DNA of 64,000 bases. Origin: a virus. Shown here in pieces: positions 33,020-42,368 of the stretch. Within the stretch, counting starts at the first letter, position 1. Each line of letters opens with the position of its first letter. The notes under the pieces were generated by a model. The model saw only the letters and a list, made by a program, of their open reading frames with translations. It was not told where the DNA came from and did not search any database. The position numbers were made by a program, and so were the translations under genes. Location of the stretch: the IMG/VR virus record IMGVR_UViG_3300030107_003448, positions 1 through 64,000 of that record. One strand, 5' to 3'.

Positions 33020-34153
33020 ATGGCAAGAAATTATATACGAACAGTCACAGACTTAGAAAGATATTATTATGGTGCAGGAAACGCTATGGGATATTCCTAC
33101 AGTGGTTCTGAACTATTAAAAAGCGATAGCCCAATGATGAGTACCACAGCAGGTACATACCAAGCAATCTATGGAAGAAAAGTATGGAGTCAATTGAACC
33201 AAGAATTCAATGCTTTCTCTATACTACCTAAGAAACCATGGGACAGAAGTGGATGGCGAATTATCACTGGCAGAGCATCCTTCACAAAAGGTGGCGGTGT
33301 AGCAGAGAATGCAACTCTACCAGACACAACAAAACCAACATTCCTACATGTTGCAGCAAAACCAAAGACAGTTGCTCACACATTCGATATGAGTGAAGTA
33401 GCAATCTTCCTTGCTGACAAAGATGATGGTATGGGTGACATCAGACAAGTTCTAAAAGAAGAAATGGGTAAACACCATGCAGAACATGTCAACAGAATGT
33501 TACTACAAGACATGGACACAGTAGCAGGTAACGACTTTGAATCATTAGACCGTATCACAAGTGATGCAGGTTCATCAATGGGCGGTACATATGGTGCAGC
33601 AACAGACCACGACTTGTATTCAATTACTAGAGATGCATCTTCTGCCTTCCACAGTGCAGAAGTAAGTGTAAGTGGTACAAAAGGGACTAACAGAACTCTA
33701 TCACTAGACCACTTGGATGCAATATTCCAACAAATCTGGACTCGTGGTGGAAATCCAAAAGTATTAATGACAGGATATGACACATTAATGAGAATCCAAC
33801 AATTGTTGCAAACACAACAAAGATTCATGGAAGAAAAGAGAGTTACTCCAACATTCAATGGTGTTAAAGGTGTACCCGGTATCGAAGCAGGATTTGTAGT
33901 AGCAACTTACAATGGTGTGCCACTAATCCCATCCAAAGATGTAACAGCAGATGGAATTAGTCGTATATATGCACTCGACACAGATTACACATGGTTCAGT
34001 ACTGCAATACCAACGCAATACTTTGAATCTGGAATTGAAACTGGTGACCCATTCGGTATCAACCGTCTAGGTCAAGAAGGACTATACAGAACAATGGGCG
34101 AAGTATGGTGCTCATTCTTCGGAGGACAAGGTTCAATACGTGACCTAAGTTGA
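33020..34153 (+). CDS. Major capsid protein (HK97-fold type)
   Basis: A 377-residue shell protein. Position after the protease and sequence traits support it: an N-terminal arm, a spine-helix-like region (EEMGKHHAEHVNRMLLQDM), then the DRTLSLDHLDAIFQQ segment, GYDTLMRIQQLL and GVPLIPSKDV, typical of archaeal and bacterial HK97-type capsids. Codons here end in C much more often (ttc, aac, gac, atc) than in neighbours, as expected for a highly expressed gene. The ATG at 33020 follows GGAG; the upstream start at 32999 would overlap the protease gene. Confidence 0.88.
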   Translation: MARNYIRTVTDLERYYYGAGNAMGYSYSGSELLKSDSPMMSTTAGTYQAIYGRKVWSQLNQEFNAFSILPKKPWDRSGWRIITGRASFTKGGGVAENATLPDTTKPTFLHVAAKPKTVAHTFDMSEVAIFLADKDDGMGDIRQVLKEEMGKHHAEHVNRMLLQDMDTVAGNDFESLDRITSDAGSSMGGTYGAATDHDLYSITRDASSAFHSAEVSVSGTKGTNRTLSLDHLDAIFQQIWTRGGNPKVLMTGYDTLMRIQQLLQTQQRFMEEKRVTPTFNGVKGVPGIEAGFVVATYNGVPLIPSKDVTADGISRIYALDTDYTWFSTAIPTQYFESGIETGDPFGINRLGQEGLYRTMGEVWCSFFGGQGSIRDLS

Positions 34154-34191
34154 GGATTAATGGAGAAAAAAATTAAAGGAGATGAAAAATT

Positions 34192-34614
34192 ATGGTAGCA
34201 ACAACAGGAGCAAGCGGAATAATATACACATATGGCGGCGCAGGAACCGTTAGAATAGCAGAAGAATTTGTCCTAGAACTATATGCAGGAAGTCCAGTAG
34301 ACGACACAGCATGGTTAGACGGTGGAGCAGCAGCAGGTAACTATCCCGGTAATATTGATGTATTCCAAGCAAAGAATAGTGAAACAACAAAAGCAGCAGG
34401 AGGAATGAAATTAGTTGGGCTTAGGGTCAGTACGGCACAAGCAAATACAGATACAATTACTCTAAGTGGTAATGCAACTAAAGTACAATCAGTAATGTTT
34501 GGTAGCACAGACCGTGATGGAACAACAACAGTAACGTTCCCAAATGGTGTGTTGACTTTTGCAGTAGCAGGAACAGCAGTAGTCGGTGCTAAAATCTGGA
34601 TGATTGTCTCTTAA
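34192..34614 (+). CDS. Putative capsid decoration or head protein
   Basis: A 140-residue protein, Ala/Gly/Thr-rich, predicted all-beta, with a GGAG site 7 bases before its ATG. It follows the capsid gene and shares its C-ending codons, so it is probably abundant. No known family is seen. A decoration or minor head role is inferred from place and composition. Confidence 0.55.
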   Translation: MVATTGASGIIYTYGGAGTVRIAEEFVLELYAGSPVDDTAWLDGGAAAGNYPGNIDVFQAKNSETTKAAGGMKLVGLRVSTAQANTDTITLSGNATKVQSVMFGSTDRDGTTTVTFPNGVLTFAVAGTAVVGAKIWMIVS

Positions 34615-34624
34615 GGTGATTTAA

Positions 34625-35038
34625 TTGCCTAAAGTGACCTTCCTTGGTCCGTTCTATAGACGGAGAGCCCCCGATAAGAGTGAAGATTGGGAGCGAGGTA
34701 TAACCAGAACTGTAACACAAGCATGGTTAGATGAATGGAAACATTGTTTAACTTCAACTCATTTTAGAATTGAAGGGGATAACCCTGTTAAAACTATGGA
34801 CGATGATGGTATACCAGACAAAGATTGGACCAACAAAGATATTAAAGCATGGCTAGATAAATATGATGCAAAACCTACTGGCTATGCAACTAAGACACAA
34901 CTACTTAATATAGTAGATACATTAATGAATCCAGAGAAAATTGACGAAGTAGAAGACGTAGTAGATACGGCTCCTATGGAAGACGATGAGGACAACCTTC
35001 AAGAGGTGTCTCCATCTGGAGAGGATATAACGGAGTGA
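34625..35038 (+). CDS. 137-residue protein with HeH/LEM-like domain
   Basis: Begins with TTG, after a GGTGA site. Residues about 60-100 (WTNKDIKAWLDKYDAKPTG, then TKTQLLNIVDTL) match the helix-extended loop-helix (HeH/LEM) fold, which binds nucleic acids or proteins. The tail is acidic. It lies between head genes, so it may help hold DNA inside the capsid or join virion parts. A related SAP-like helix occurs in the 41952 gene. Confidence 0.7.
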   Translation: MPKVTFLGPFYRRRAPDKSEDWERGITRTVTQAWLDEWKHCLTSTHFRIEGDNPVKTMDDDGIPDKDWTNKDIKAWLDKYDAKPTGYATKTQLLNIVDTLMNPEKIDEVEDVVDTAPMEDDEDNLQEVSPSGEDITE

Positions 35039-35043
35039 TTTAA

Positions 35044-35574
35044 ATGGCCGCAGGAAATACAAAAGACACAAGAGTTCATGTATTGGGAGACCTTTACATG
35101 TTGACAGGAACTTTCACAGATGGTGGGTTAGACGTTTATTACGGAGACCACATAAGCACAGTATTAGCAGCAGGTGCTAATTCTACTGAACTATACGCTA
35201 CAAATGTTACAAAAGATGGTGCGCTTTCAGCAGGAGCAACAGGTACATTCACAGTTGCAACAGTAGATATGAGACTTCACTTCAATGTTGGTGATACAAT
35301 TTATGATTCAGCAGGAGACAGAGTCGGAGTAGTTAGTGCTATGGCAGCAGATGCTACAGGCATGGAAGTTACAAAAGTTCTCAAAGATATTGGTAATACT
35401 GATGTATTATACAAAAAAGGTGTAGCAAAACCCGCAGTAACTCTGATGAATACTGGATTAGACGTTGGTATTGATACTAAAAACAAGTACATCGTAATTG
35501 ATGGTGGTAATTTAGGGGCTGCGAGTAGGGCACACACCATTGATGGTACATGGTGGATTTTAGGACAACGCTGA
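35044..35574 (+). CDS. Virion protein with the shared VGD module
   Basis: A 176-residue all-beta protein, Ala/Gly/Thr-rich. Its middle (nt 35218-35415) is a module also found in the tail tube and giant protein: TVATVDMRLHFNVGDTIYDS then VGVVSAM. It follows GGAG and is probably a head or head-tail decoration protein. The module may be an exposed accessory domain. Confidence 0.65.
   Translation: MAAGNTKDTRVHVLGDLYMLTGTFTDGGLDVYYGDHISTVLAAGANSTELYATNVTKDGALSAGATGTFTVATVDMRLHFNVGDTIYDSAGDRVGVVSAMAADATGMEVTKVLKDIGNTDVLYKKGVAKPAVTLMNTGLDVGIDTKNKYIVIDGGNLGAASRAHTIDGTWWILGQR
35218..35415 (+). repeat. VGD module, copy in the 35044 protein
   Basis: Shares TVDxRxxFxVGD, then GxxxGVxxA, with the copies at 40519, 40786 and 47461. 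The 3' half is divergent. Confidence 0.55.
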
Positions 35575-35589
35575 TGGGGGTAAAGACCC

Positions 35590-36084
35590 ATGGCGCACGC
35601 AGCAATCAATATACAGGAATATAGATTTCCTGCTAATGGTCCATATTATACAGGACTAAGTGTTAAAACAGAAGTTACTATTAATGCAACTGGTACTTCA
35701 AGTGTAGTAACTAACGATGCTGCTGATGCAGATACAGATTTTACTACTGCTAACGCATTAGCATGTTTAAAAGACAACGCAAAGGCCAATAGTGCTACTA
35801 GACTATATGTTAAAAATTCTGATATTACTGGTCTTACTGGTCTAGGTTATACATATATTGGTTTTGTTAGTGGTACAAATGTAGGAACCGATGCAGAAAC
35901 TTTTACATTAACAGAAGCGGCTTCATTAACTATTCCTGCTGATACTAAATTATATTCTGCTACTTTTGCACCAATGCTTAATGGTCGTATTGTAGATACT
36001 ATAGCAGGAGCATCGAGCAAAGTTACTGGTGTTGATATAAATACAGTAAGAGGAGAAATCTGTGTTGTTGTTAATTATTCATGA
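35590..36084 (+). CDS. 164-residue virion-like protein
   Basis: All-beta, Ala/Thr/Asn-rich and of low charge, like the neighbours at 34192 and 35044. No family recognised. It is probably a head-surface or head-tail protein judging by place and composition. Confidence 0.6.
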   Translation: MAHAAINIQEYRFPANGPYYTGLSVKTEVTINATGTSSVVTNDAADADTDFTTANALACLKDNAKANSATRLYVKNSDITGLTGLGYTYIGFVSGTNVGTDAETFTLTEAASLTIPADTKLYSATFAPMLNGRIVDTIAGASSKVTGVDINTVRGEICVVVNYS

Positions 36085-36093
36085 TGTGATACA

Positions 36094-36387
36094 ATGAAAC
36101 AAGAGACAATGGAATTGCAAGATATTATGCGTCTACAAAAACAAGGTTATTCATCTGTAGAATCATATGGCGACTCTAGTGTAATAAATAAAGAAAAACC
36201 ATTACAAGGTGTCACACATAAACAAAGACAACGTAATACTGACGTAAGAGATGTATTAAATATTGGAGCAGGTACACGCTGCACAGGTTGTGGATTACTA
36301 TACTTTTGTTGGACAGAAATATGCAGCGCATGCGGAAAGGTTATGGATTTCAACCTCGGAGACCGTGATGAGGTGAATCGACTATGA
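36094..36387 (+). CDS. 97-residue zinc ribbon protein
   Basis: A basic, polar N terminus with low complexity precedes a C-terminal ribbon CTGCGLLYFCWTEICSACGK, with four Cys in the CxxC...CxxC order for one zinc. It overlaps the next gene by ATGA. The role is unknown. It belongs to the series of zinc-ribbon proteins in this head module, including the portal. Confidence 0.7.
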   Translation: MKQETMELQDIMRLQKQGYSSVESYGDSSVINKEKPLQGVTHKQRQRNTDVRDVLNIGAGTRCTGCGLLYFCWTEICSACGKVMDFNLGDRDEVNRL

Positions 36388-36908
36388 GCAACATTTTAGT
36401 TAAAATGCCTGTGAAACCAAACAGACAAAAAGTATTTTGGAATAAAGGAGGAGAAGAAGCAGCCGCTCCTATGAAACTACAATCATGGGCTAATAAGGTA
36501 GCCTTTTCAGAAGGACTACAAGGAGAAGAAGCAGTCGCACGTAGAGATGAATTAATGAGGCAGGCTGTACAAGACCCAAAACAATTCAAAGAATTACAAT
36601 TTATGAGTGACCCAATTCCTTTTGATGACGTAGCAACTGATGCAGAAGCGGATTTCGCATTAAGAGAAGAAGAATTAGGGCAAGCAACCGAAGAAGGTAC
36701 AATACCAAATGAAACTCAAGAAGATATTGATGCTGATAAGAAAAGATTTGCAGAAGGTGCACCAGAAGAAGGAGCATCTGCAAGTGCTCCAGTTCCTACA
36801 GGACAAAGAAGCCTAGATGAATGGATGAGCGATGAAAAGAAAACTTCCTTTGACCCACACCCCGGAGACGTAATGCTAAAAGCCATCCGTGCACGTCTTG
36901 GATGGTGA
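36384..36908 (+). CDS. Acidic 174-residue protein
   Basis: Begins MSNILVKM, like the MSNILVRK start of the 17942 protein, perhaps by chance. Highly charged, Glu-rich middle, low-complexity linker, and a C terminus HPGDVMLKAIRARLGW that faintly recalls the docking motif but lacks AWxLLK. Function unknown. Placed just before the connector. Confidence 0.55.
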   Translation: MSNILVKMPVKPNRQKVFWNKGGEEAAAPMKLQSWANKVAFSEGLQGEEAVARRDELMRQAVQDPKQFKELQFMSDPIPFDDVATDAEADFALREEELGQATEEGTIPNETQEDIDADKKRFAEGAPEEGASASAPVPTGQRSLDEWMSDEKKTSFDPHPGDVMLKAIRARLGW

Positions 36909-36920
36909 GGGGGATGAAGG

Positions 36921-38507
36921 ATGCCAATAGTTTACTCACCCGGTGAAGCAGAAGTAAGACCTCTTGACCCTACTGCTGTTGTATATACTACTGCACAAAG
37001 AGTAGCAGATTTACTTGAAATTGATAAACCAGAGCCAGTCTTAGTTTCTGCTAATTCTGACACTGGGGCTATGTATATTCTTGGCTCTGATTTAAGAGAA
37101 CATGGTTTTGAAGCAGGAGATACTGTATTTGTATACAGCGATGCAGACCCTGTTGGTGAAACATTAACAATTAACACAGTAGCAAGTAGTGCAGGAGGAG
37201 ATAGTGCAGGTGTAGGATATGTTAAAATTACATTTACTACTAGCCCTTTAACTGCTGCTGATTATCAAGTAGCAGATAATGCATATATTCAAAATCAAGC
37301 AAGTTTCACAAATCGTAAAGGCAGAGGAGTTACTAAATCTAAAGTAGAAAATCTTATTCTTCGTGCCCAAGATATTATCGATAATAAAACACATAATTCT
37401 TGGAGACCATATTTGGTTGCTGGAGAATACCTTAATTTTGATACATATAAGCCATATAGAAGGCGATATTATACAGATTATGTAGGTACAGCCCCTCTTT
37501 TATTCCGTAATGTTCAACAAATCCTTCGTCTTGAATTATGGCAAGGTGACGATTATAGGGAAATAGGAGCAGCAGAAGCACGAATTCATTTACCCGAAGA
37601 TGTAAGAGCCATTTCTGGTTCTATTGTGATGTCTCCCGGTAATGGTAGTGCGGCTACACTTACTGCTGGAACTAGTAGTGCACAATGGAGAGCAGACTTT
37701 GATTCAACAACTACTGCTCAAAATCTTGCTGACTTAATTAACAAAGAAGATAGAGTAAGTAAAGGCCAAGTTGCATTTTCTCCTACTTTTACATTAGAAG
37801 GTAGTTCTAATCCTGTAGCAATTCATAATGAGTTTTTGGCAAGTGCTAATTCTGATTATGGAACTGGTAAAGTTAAAGTCACTAGTATGAGACCAGTAAA
37901 AGCAGGAGAGAGTTGCTCTATTGTTACTACAGATAGTAGTATTACATTTAAAGAAACTTCAACCCATACTGCTACTGTTACTAGTGTTGTCTCTACTACA
38001 ATTAACGTAGACTCTACTGCGGATTTTGCAACTGCTGGAGTTTGTGTAAAAGGAGATACTGTCTTTAGGTATACAGGAAAAACAGCAACAAGTTTTACTG
38101 GTTGTGTATCAGTTACAGGTAGCCCTATTGCTGATATTACTGCAACTATTACTCAAGATACATTTGTGGTAGACCTCCAAGGAGGCAGCAGTAGTGGAGA
38201 TAGTGGCCGTCTTAGAGATTGGTGGTATGATGCAGAAATGGGTATTATTTATTTTAACAACTCATATCCTTTCTTTGAATGGAATGCTATTAAAGTAGCA
38301 TATATTTATGGAGAAAGATATATAGAAAAAGCCATTGAAGATGTATGCACTAAGATGGTCGCAATTGAATTGTTAATGAGTGATGACCGTAGTGTGCTTA
38401 TTCCAGAGGGTACACAGAATGTTGATTTAACATCTAAAATACAACTCTGGCAAAAAGACATTGAAACTATATTACCCCGATACCGAGAAGTGGTGGTGTT
38501 TGAGTAA
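36921..38507 (+). CDS. Head-tail connector (gp6-like) with beta insertion
   Basis: A 528-residue protein. The ends match the small gp6-type connector fold that joins the portal to the neck: the N-terminal helix TTAQRVADLLEI, then the central helices RKGRGVTKSKVENLIL and the C-terminal IEKAIEDVCTKMVAIELL. Usual length is about 100-200 residues, so most of the protein is insertion. Those inserted parts are beta-rich, one with FEAGDTVFVY like the VGD module (nt 37105-37190), others Thr/Ser-rich. The extra domains may face outside the neck. Confidence 0.72.
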   Translation: MPIVYSPGEAEVRPLDPTAVVYTTAQRVADLLEIDKPEPVLVSANSDTGAMYILGSDLREHGFEAGDTVFVYSDADPVGETLTINTVASSAGGDSAGVGYVKITFTTSPLTAADYQVADNAYIQNQASFTNRKGRGVTKSKVENLILRAQDIIDNKTHNSWRPYLVAGEYLNFDTYKPYRRRYYTDYVGTAPLLFRNVQQILRLELWQGDDYREIGAAEARIHLPEDVRAISGSIVMSPGNGSAATLTAGTSSAQWRADFDSTTTAQNLADLINKEDRVSKGQVAFSPTFTLEGSSNPVAIHNEFLASANSDYGTGKVKVTSMRPVKAGESCSIVTTDSSITFKETSTHTATVTSVVSTTINVDSTADFATAGVCVKGDTVFRYTGKTATSFTGCVSVTGSPIADITATITQDTFVVDLQGGSSSGDSGRLRDWWYDAEMGIIYFNNSYPFFEWNAIKVAYIYGERYIEKAIEDVCTKMVAIELLMSDDRSVLIPEGTQNVDLTSKIQLWQKDIETILPRYREVVVFE

Positions 38508-38923
38508 TGCCCGATAATAGCGTGCAAGTGGGTTCTAAGTTTTTCCCTGCTGACCCTAAATTTGAACCAGATAAATGGGAAAAAGAAACAATTGGTAGAG
38601 ACCCTACATCTCGTGCTTATGCTAAAGACTTAAGAAAAGAGTTTGATATAACTACTAATGCTCAAATGATGCAAGAGACATTAGACCAAATGAGGAATAG
38701 TGACCCTGCTAAAAAACAACGATTAATGAATATAGAAGCACAAAATGAAGATTATTTCATAAGTGAAACAGGAGGATATATACATGCAGATAGTAAGAGG
38801 CCAGCGACAGAAGGAGCAATTAAAAAATGGGAAACAAGAGTTAATCGCACCTTAGTTCTAAATCACCCTTCAATGAGAGACTTTCCACCATATGCCCGTG
38901 ATGCAATAAGGAGGGCTGCATAA
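38507..38923 (+). CDS. Putative neck/closure protein
   Basis: A 138-residue, charged, mostly helical protein, overlapping the connector and the next gene by one base each. No family recognised. Its place between the connector and the tail-terminator-like protein suggests a head-closure role. Confidence 0.55.
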   Translation: MPDNSVQVGSKFFPADPKFEPDKWEKETIGRDPTSRAYAKDLRKEFDITTNAQMMQETLDQMRNSDPAKKQRLMNIEAQNEDYFISETGGYIHADSKRPATEGAIKKWETRVNRTLVLNHPSMRDFPPYARDAIRRAA

Positions 38924-39372
38924 TGGTAGCAACATGGACAGAAACAATCCCTTTAGTAAAAGGGCTATTAGATGATGGATGGAATAGAGGTAACACAAAT
39001 AACATTAAACCTATTATTCAAGATATTGCAGAAATAGCACCAGAGAGAGGAAAGCGTTTAGACCTCAATAAACACGATTATGTGTTGATTTATGAGACAG
39101 CACATAACGAAGAAGCACCAGAACTATTCTATGATTTTGTAACAACTCGTGTAAATCTAACTGTAGATATGAGAACAATAAGAAGCAGAGAACATTTATA
39201 CAAGATGGAAAATGAAGTGCGGAGAGTTATACACGCAAACAGAAAGGGAGATGCGACCAATTATGACCGTTTACTATTTAAAGTAAGGACAGATTTGAGT
39301 GACAGAACTAAGCGCTTATGGCGGTTTACATTTCAAATCGAGGTCATTACATTTGCAGAATTGATTCCATAA
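38923..39372 (+). CDS. Putative tail terminator / neck protein
   Basis: A 149-residue protein with a helix-strand pattern (LVKGLLDDGWN, then DYVLIYETAHN, and the C-terminal strands LWRFTFQIEVITF) resembling tail-completion proteins that cap the tail tube at the head. It is a weak match from secondary structure and gene order. Confidence 0.55.
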   Translation: MVATWTETIPLVKGLLDDGWNRGNTNNIKPIIQDIAEIAPERGKRLDLNKHDYVLIYETAHNEEAPELFYDFVTTRVNLTVDMRTIRSREHLYKMENEVRRVIHANRKGDATNYDRLLFKVRTDLSDRTKRLWRFTFQIEVITFAELIP

Positions 39373-39410
39373 GGTTTAGAGGCTAATTAGTTATCGGAGG
39401 GACGAAGCGC

Positions 39411-41942
39411 ATGCCATCAACAGTATACAAGGGAGATTTAGCAGAAGTAACAATGGGTCACGAAAGTGGTCTATATATCGAAGATGACCATTGGGGAGCA
39501 TTAGTTTTTACAACATCAGCAGGGACTGGAGATTCTTCAATTATTACTTTTTCTGGCACAAGTAGTCACGCTACTGGCTATCTTTTTGATAGTAGCCATA
39601 GATTACTTTATCCAACTAATATGCTTGTAGGAGCACGTTTAATTGTAAAAGGTGGTGGAAATTTTGGGGATGATGATTGGGAGGCTACTGGTAGAGAATA
39701 TACAATTATCGCTAATAGTCTTACTACAATCACAGTATCTCCTGCTATGAAGTATACTGGTGGTTCTGATACTGGTGATGTTCTTATTATACCTGCATTT
39801 AGTGTGCCTTCGCCAGATGTAACTAATACATCTTATGCTGTTGGAACATCAGCAAAAGAAGCCAAAGAATCATTACTTACAGACCAATTTATTGGAATTG
39901 CTGGAACAGTAGGATTACCAGAAACTAAAGTAGATTTGAAACGTTATCATGTAGTTGGTGTCGGTAGAGATGTTGTAGTACAAGCGCCGGGTAAATTCAC
40001 TAATGAAGGAGGTTCATTGGAAGTTATGGTAAATAATGCTAGATGGTTTTATTATTGTTTAGGTAAAATGTCATCTGTCCCAAGCCATAAAGCACTTATC
40101 GAAGCGTCTAATTGGTACACAACTGCACCAATTGCTTCTGCACTTGATGCAGGACAGATATATATTGATACACCAGATAGAACCCTAAAAACAACTGCTG
40201 GTTCTACTCTTGCTCCCGGCCACTATGTGTATATTAGAGACGGTAATGCAGGTTCAGATGCTAACGATGTTGTCGGTTCTAATTTGCTACCTATACATCA
40301 ACATAAAGAAGTGAATTTGGCTACCGCAGGTGATGTGACAAGTAGCCCTTCTTATTTTGGTTCATTACATTCTGCTAATGTACCTAGCCACGATGCGCCC
40401 CATTTTGATGCAACTGGTAGGTCTGAAATTAGAAGAATCGCAGCGATAGATACTGATAACGATAGAATTTATTTAGATGAACCGCTTTGTTTTTCACATA
40501 AAGTATCAGCAACAACTACTACAATCAACGATGTTAGTGGATATGCAATAGGAGAAACTGGTGCGATGACTGTAGATGAAGGGGGCAGTGCTGGTGTAGC
40601 ATTACAACACTTTGCAGTAGGAGATACTATTTTTACGGCTAATGGTGCTGAAATTGGAGTTTTAACTGCTGTTACAGATACCCAACTTACTTGCGGTGGG
40701 GGCACTAGAACAGCAGTTGCGAATAATGATATTATACATTTATCTGCTATTTCGTTCCTTGAATTTAGAGCGGCTGTAGCAAATACTACTATAAAAATAA
40801 ATAATGGTGGAGGATATGCAGTAGGAGAAACTGGTGCTATGACTGTAGACACTACTAACCCTAATACAATATTGGCTGTTGGGACAACTCTTTACAATGC
40901 TAGTGGTGGAATACTAGGTAAAGTTACAGTAATGGCTTCTAATTCAATTACAATAGGCGGTGGATTAGAAATAGCAGTAATTGATAACCAAGATTTGTAT
41001 TGGATGAGAAGCCCTAATATTACTTCTGATGGAGAATTAGGAGATTCTGTAGACCATCTTATATTTAGTAAAGATACTATTCCGTCTTTTTCAATTGAGA
41101 CATCTCTGCGTAGCCGTGATGTAGGGGCGTATAACCAAGAAGATGCTTCTAATGCGCCGGGTAGTTCTACTGATGCTAAAATATTGACTAGAGTATTCCG
41201 TGGTTGTAAAGTAAAAGATTGGTCTTTAACTGCTGATACAGATGCCGCAGTAAAAATGAGTGTGAATTTTGATTCGGCTTATTGTTATACTGATACTGGT
41301 AGACTAGAAGCAACAGCCTCTAATCGTGGTGACCGATTACAAGCACATAGAATGTTTGAAAATACAGCCAATACATTAGAAGCACGTAAAGAATCTGGTA
41401 TTGCTCAATATGGACAAAAACCATATTTCTTTTACAATGGCACACTTACTGTTGGTGGAGTAGCAATAGCACAAGTAACTAACTTTACCCTAAGTGGAAG
41501 CACTGGTGTAACTTATCATCACACAATTCGTGGCACACCAGCCGCTAGTAGCACAGGTATGACTGGAGCAGCAGGTCATGTTTTATCTACAGAACAAGTG
41601 CCATTTGGTGGTAGCCGTAATGCCTCTTTAGCAGTTGAAGGAAAAGAAACCTTTGATTTGAATATGGAAGTTATCGTAGATGACCCAATTTTCTGGCATC
41701 ATATGAGAACTACAACTGAATTTAATAATGCTATTGGTTCTAATGCAGATGGTATAGTTTTGAAATTACACAAACAAGGAGCAGGTACAAGTAGAGAACG
41801 TATGACAATAATTATAGATGATTTCTTTATTACAGAAGCACCTTTACCGATTCCAGAAGATAAAGGTGTAATCCGCAGCAGTCTAAAAATTGCACCAAAG
41901 CATGTGCGTATTTTGGCTACTGATACATTGTATCATTATTGA
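39411..41942 (+). CDS. Tail tube protein with large insertions
   Basis: An 843-residue protein after a CGGAGGG site. The ends look like a tail tube fold: an N-terminal region (KGDLAEVTMGHESGLYI) and the C-terminal VAQVTNFTLSGS-like strands, ending at IPEDKGVIRSSLKIAPKHVR. Tube proteins are commonly 150-300 residues. The middle carries at least two copies of the VGD module (nt 40519-40748 and 40786-41006) and other beta domains, probably projecting from the tube surface. It is directly followed by chaperone-like genes, as expected. Confidence 0.75.
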   Translation: MPSTVYKGDLAEVTMGHESGLYIEDDHWGALVFTTSAGTGDSSIITFSGTSSHATGYLFDSSHRLLYPTNMLVGARLIVKGGGNFGDDDWEATGREYTIIANSLTTITVSPAMKYTGGSDTGDVLIIPAFSVPSPDVTNTSYAVGTSAKEAKESLLTDQFIGIAGTVGLPETKVDLKRYHVVGVGRDVVVQAPGKFTNEGGSLEVMVNNARWFYYCLGKMSSVPSHKALIEASNWYTTAPIASALDAGQIYIDTPDRTLKTTAGSTLAPGHYVYIRDGNAGSDANDVVGSNLLPIHQHKEVNLATAGDVTSSPSYFGSLHSANVPSHDAPHFDATGRSEIRRIAAIDTDNDRIYLDEPLCFSHKVSATTTTINDVSGYAIGETGAMTVDEGGSAGVALQHFAVGDTIFTANGAEIGVLTAVTDTQLTCGGGTRTAVANNDIIHLSAISFLEFRAAVANTTIKINNGGGYAVGETGAMTVDTTNPNTILAVGTTLYNASGGILGKVTVMASNSITIGGGLEIAVIDNQDLYWMRSPNITSDGELGDSVDHLIFSKDTIPSFSIETSLRSRDVGAYNQEDASNAPGSSTDAKILTRVFRGCKVKDWSLTADTDAAVKMSVNFDSAYCYTDTGRLEATASNRGDRLQAHRMFENTANTLEARKESGIAQYGQKPYFFYNGTLTVGGVAIAQVTNFTLSGSTGVTYHHTIRGTPAASSTGMTGAAGHVLSTEQVPFGGSRNASLAVEGKETFDLNMEVIVDDPIFWHHMRTTTEFNNAIGSNADGIVLKLHKQGAGTSRERMTIIIDDFFITEAPLPIPEDKGVIRSSLKIAPKHVRILATDTLYHY
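40519..40748 (+). repeat. VGD module, tail tube copy 1
   Basis: Contains SGYAIGETGAMTV, FAVGDTIFTANG and AVANNDIIHL. Begins with the same SGYxxGET start as copy 2. Confidence 0.7.
40786..41006 (+). repeat. VGD module, tail tube copy 2
   Basis: Contains GGGYAVGETGAMTV, LAVGTTLYNASG and AVIDNQDLYW. Separated from copy 1 by about 37 bases, so the pair is nearly tandem. Confidence 0.7.
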
Positions 41943-41951
41943 GGTGACAGA

Positions 41952-42368
41952 ATGGCTAGAATTTACATGAATCCATCTACTGCTCAAAACATGATGAAAT
42001 CTATAGATGACCCGTCATGGGTTAAATCTGCTAAAGAAGTATTAGCATCAGCCGATACATTTGACCCAGAAGCAGGTAAAGCAACCGATGTTCCTTTTGT
42101 AGAAGAAGTTACAGACGAATATGATAACCTTACTGTTGCTGAATTAAAAGAATTATTAAAAGCAAGAGGGTTATCTATTGCTGGCGTTAAAGCCGACCTT
42201 ATCCAACGTTTGCGTCTCGATGATGCAAATACATCAAATTCCACCGAAGCCCCCGTTGAAGAAGCGGCTGTTGAGGAGGAAACGGAAGCACCATCCACGC
42301 AAGAGGATGCTGTTACCAATGAAGCCAATGAAGGTGAAGTAAGTGAGTCAAAGGAGAATAGCGGATAA
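41952..42368 (+). CDS. 138-residue protein with SAP domain, tail chaperone region
   Basis: A GGTGA site precedes the ATG. Residues about 57-85 (LTVAELKELLKARGL then GVKADLIQRLR) match the SAP helix-extended-helix fold, often DNA- or protein-binding. The C-terminal half is acidic and disordered. It overlaps the next gene by 26 bases. Chaperone-like genes normally sit between tube and tape measure, so it may be one of them. Confidence 0.65.
   Translation: MARIYMNPSTAQNMMKSIDDPSWVKSAKEVLASADTFDPEAGKATDVPFVEEVTDEYDNLTVAELKELLKARGLSIAGVKADLIQRLRLDDANTSNSTEAPVEEAAVEEETEAPSTQEDAVTNEANEGEVSESKENSG

Noticed and set aside
17942-36400. Shared MSNILV start of the 17942 and 36384 proteins
   Set aside because: Six residues at a start codon can match by chance, and the sequences diverge at once after them.
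36861-36908. C-terminal HPGDVMLKAIRARLGW as a docking motif
   Set aside because: The spacing and the AW core are missing. Kept only as a remark.
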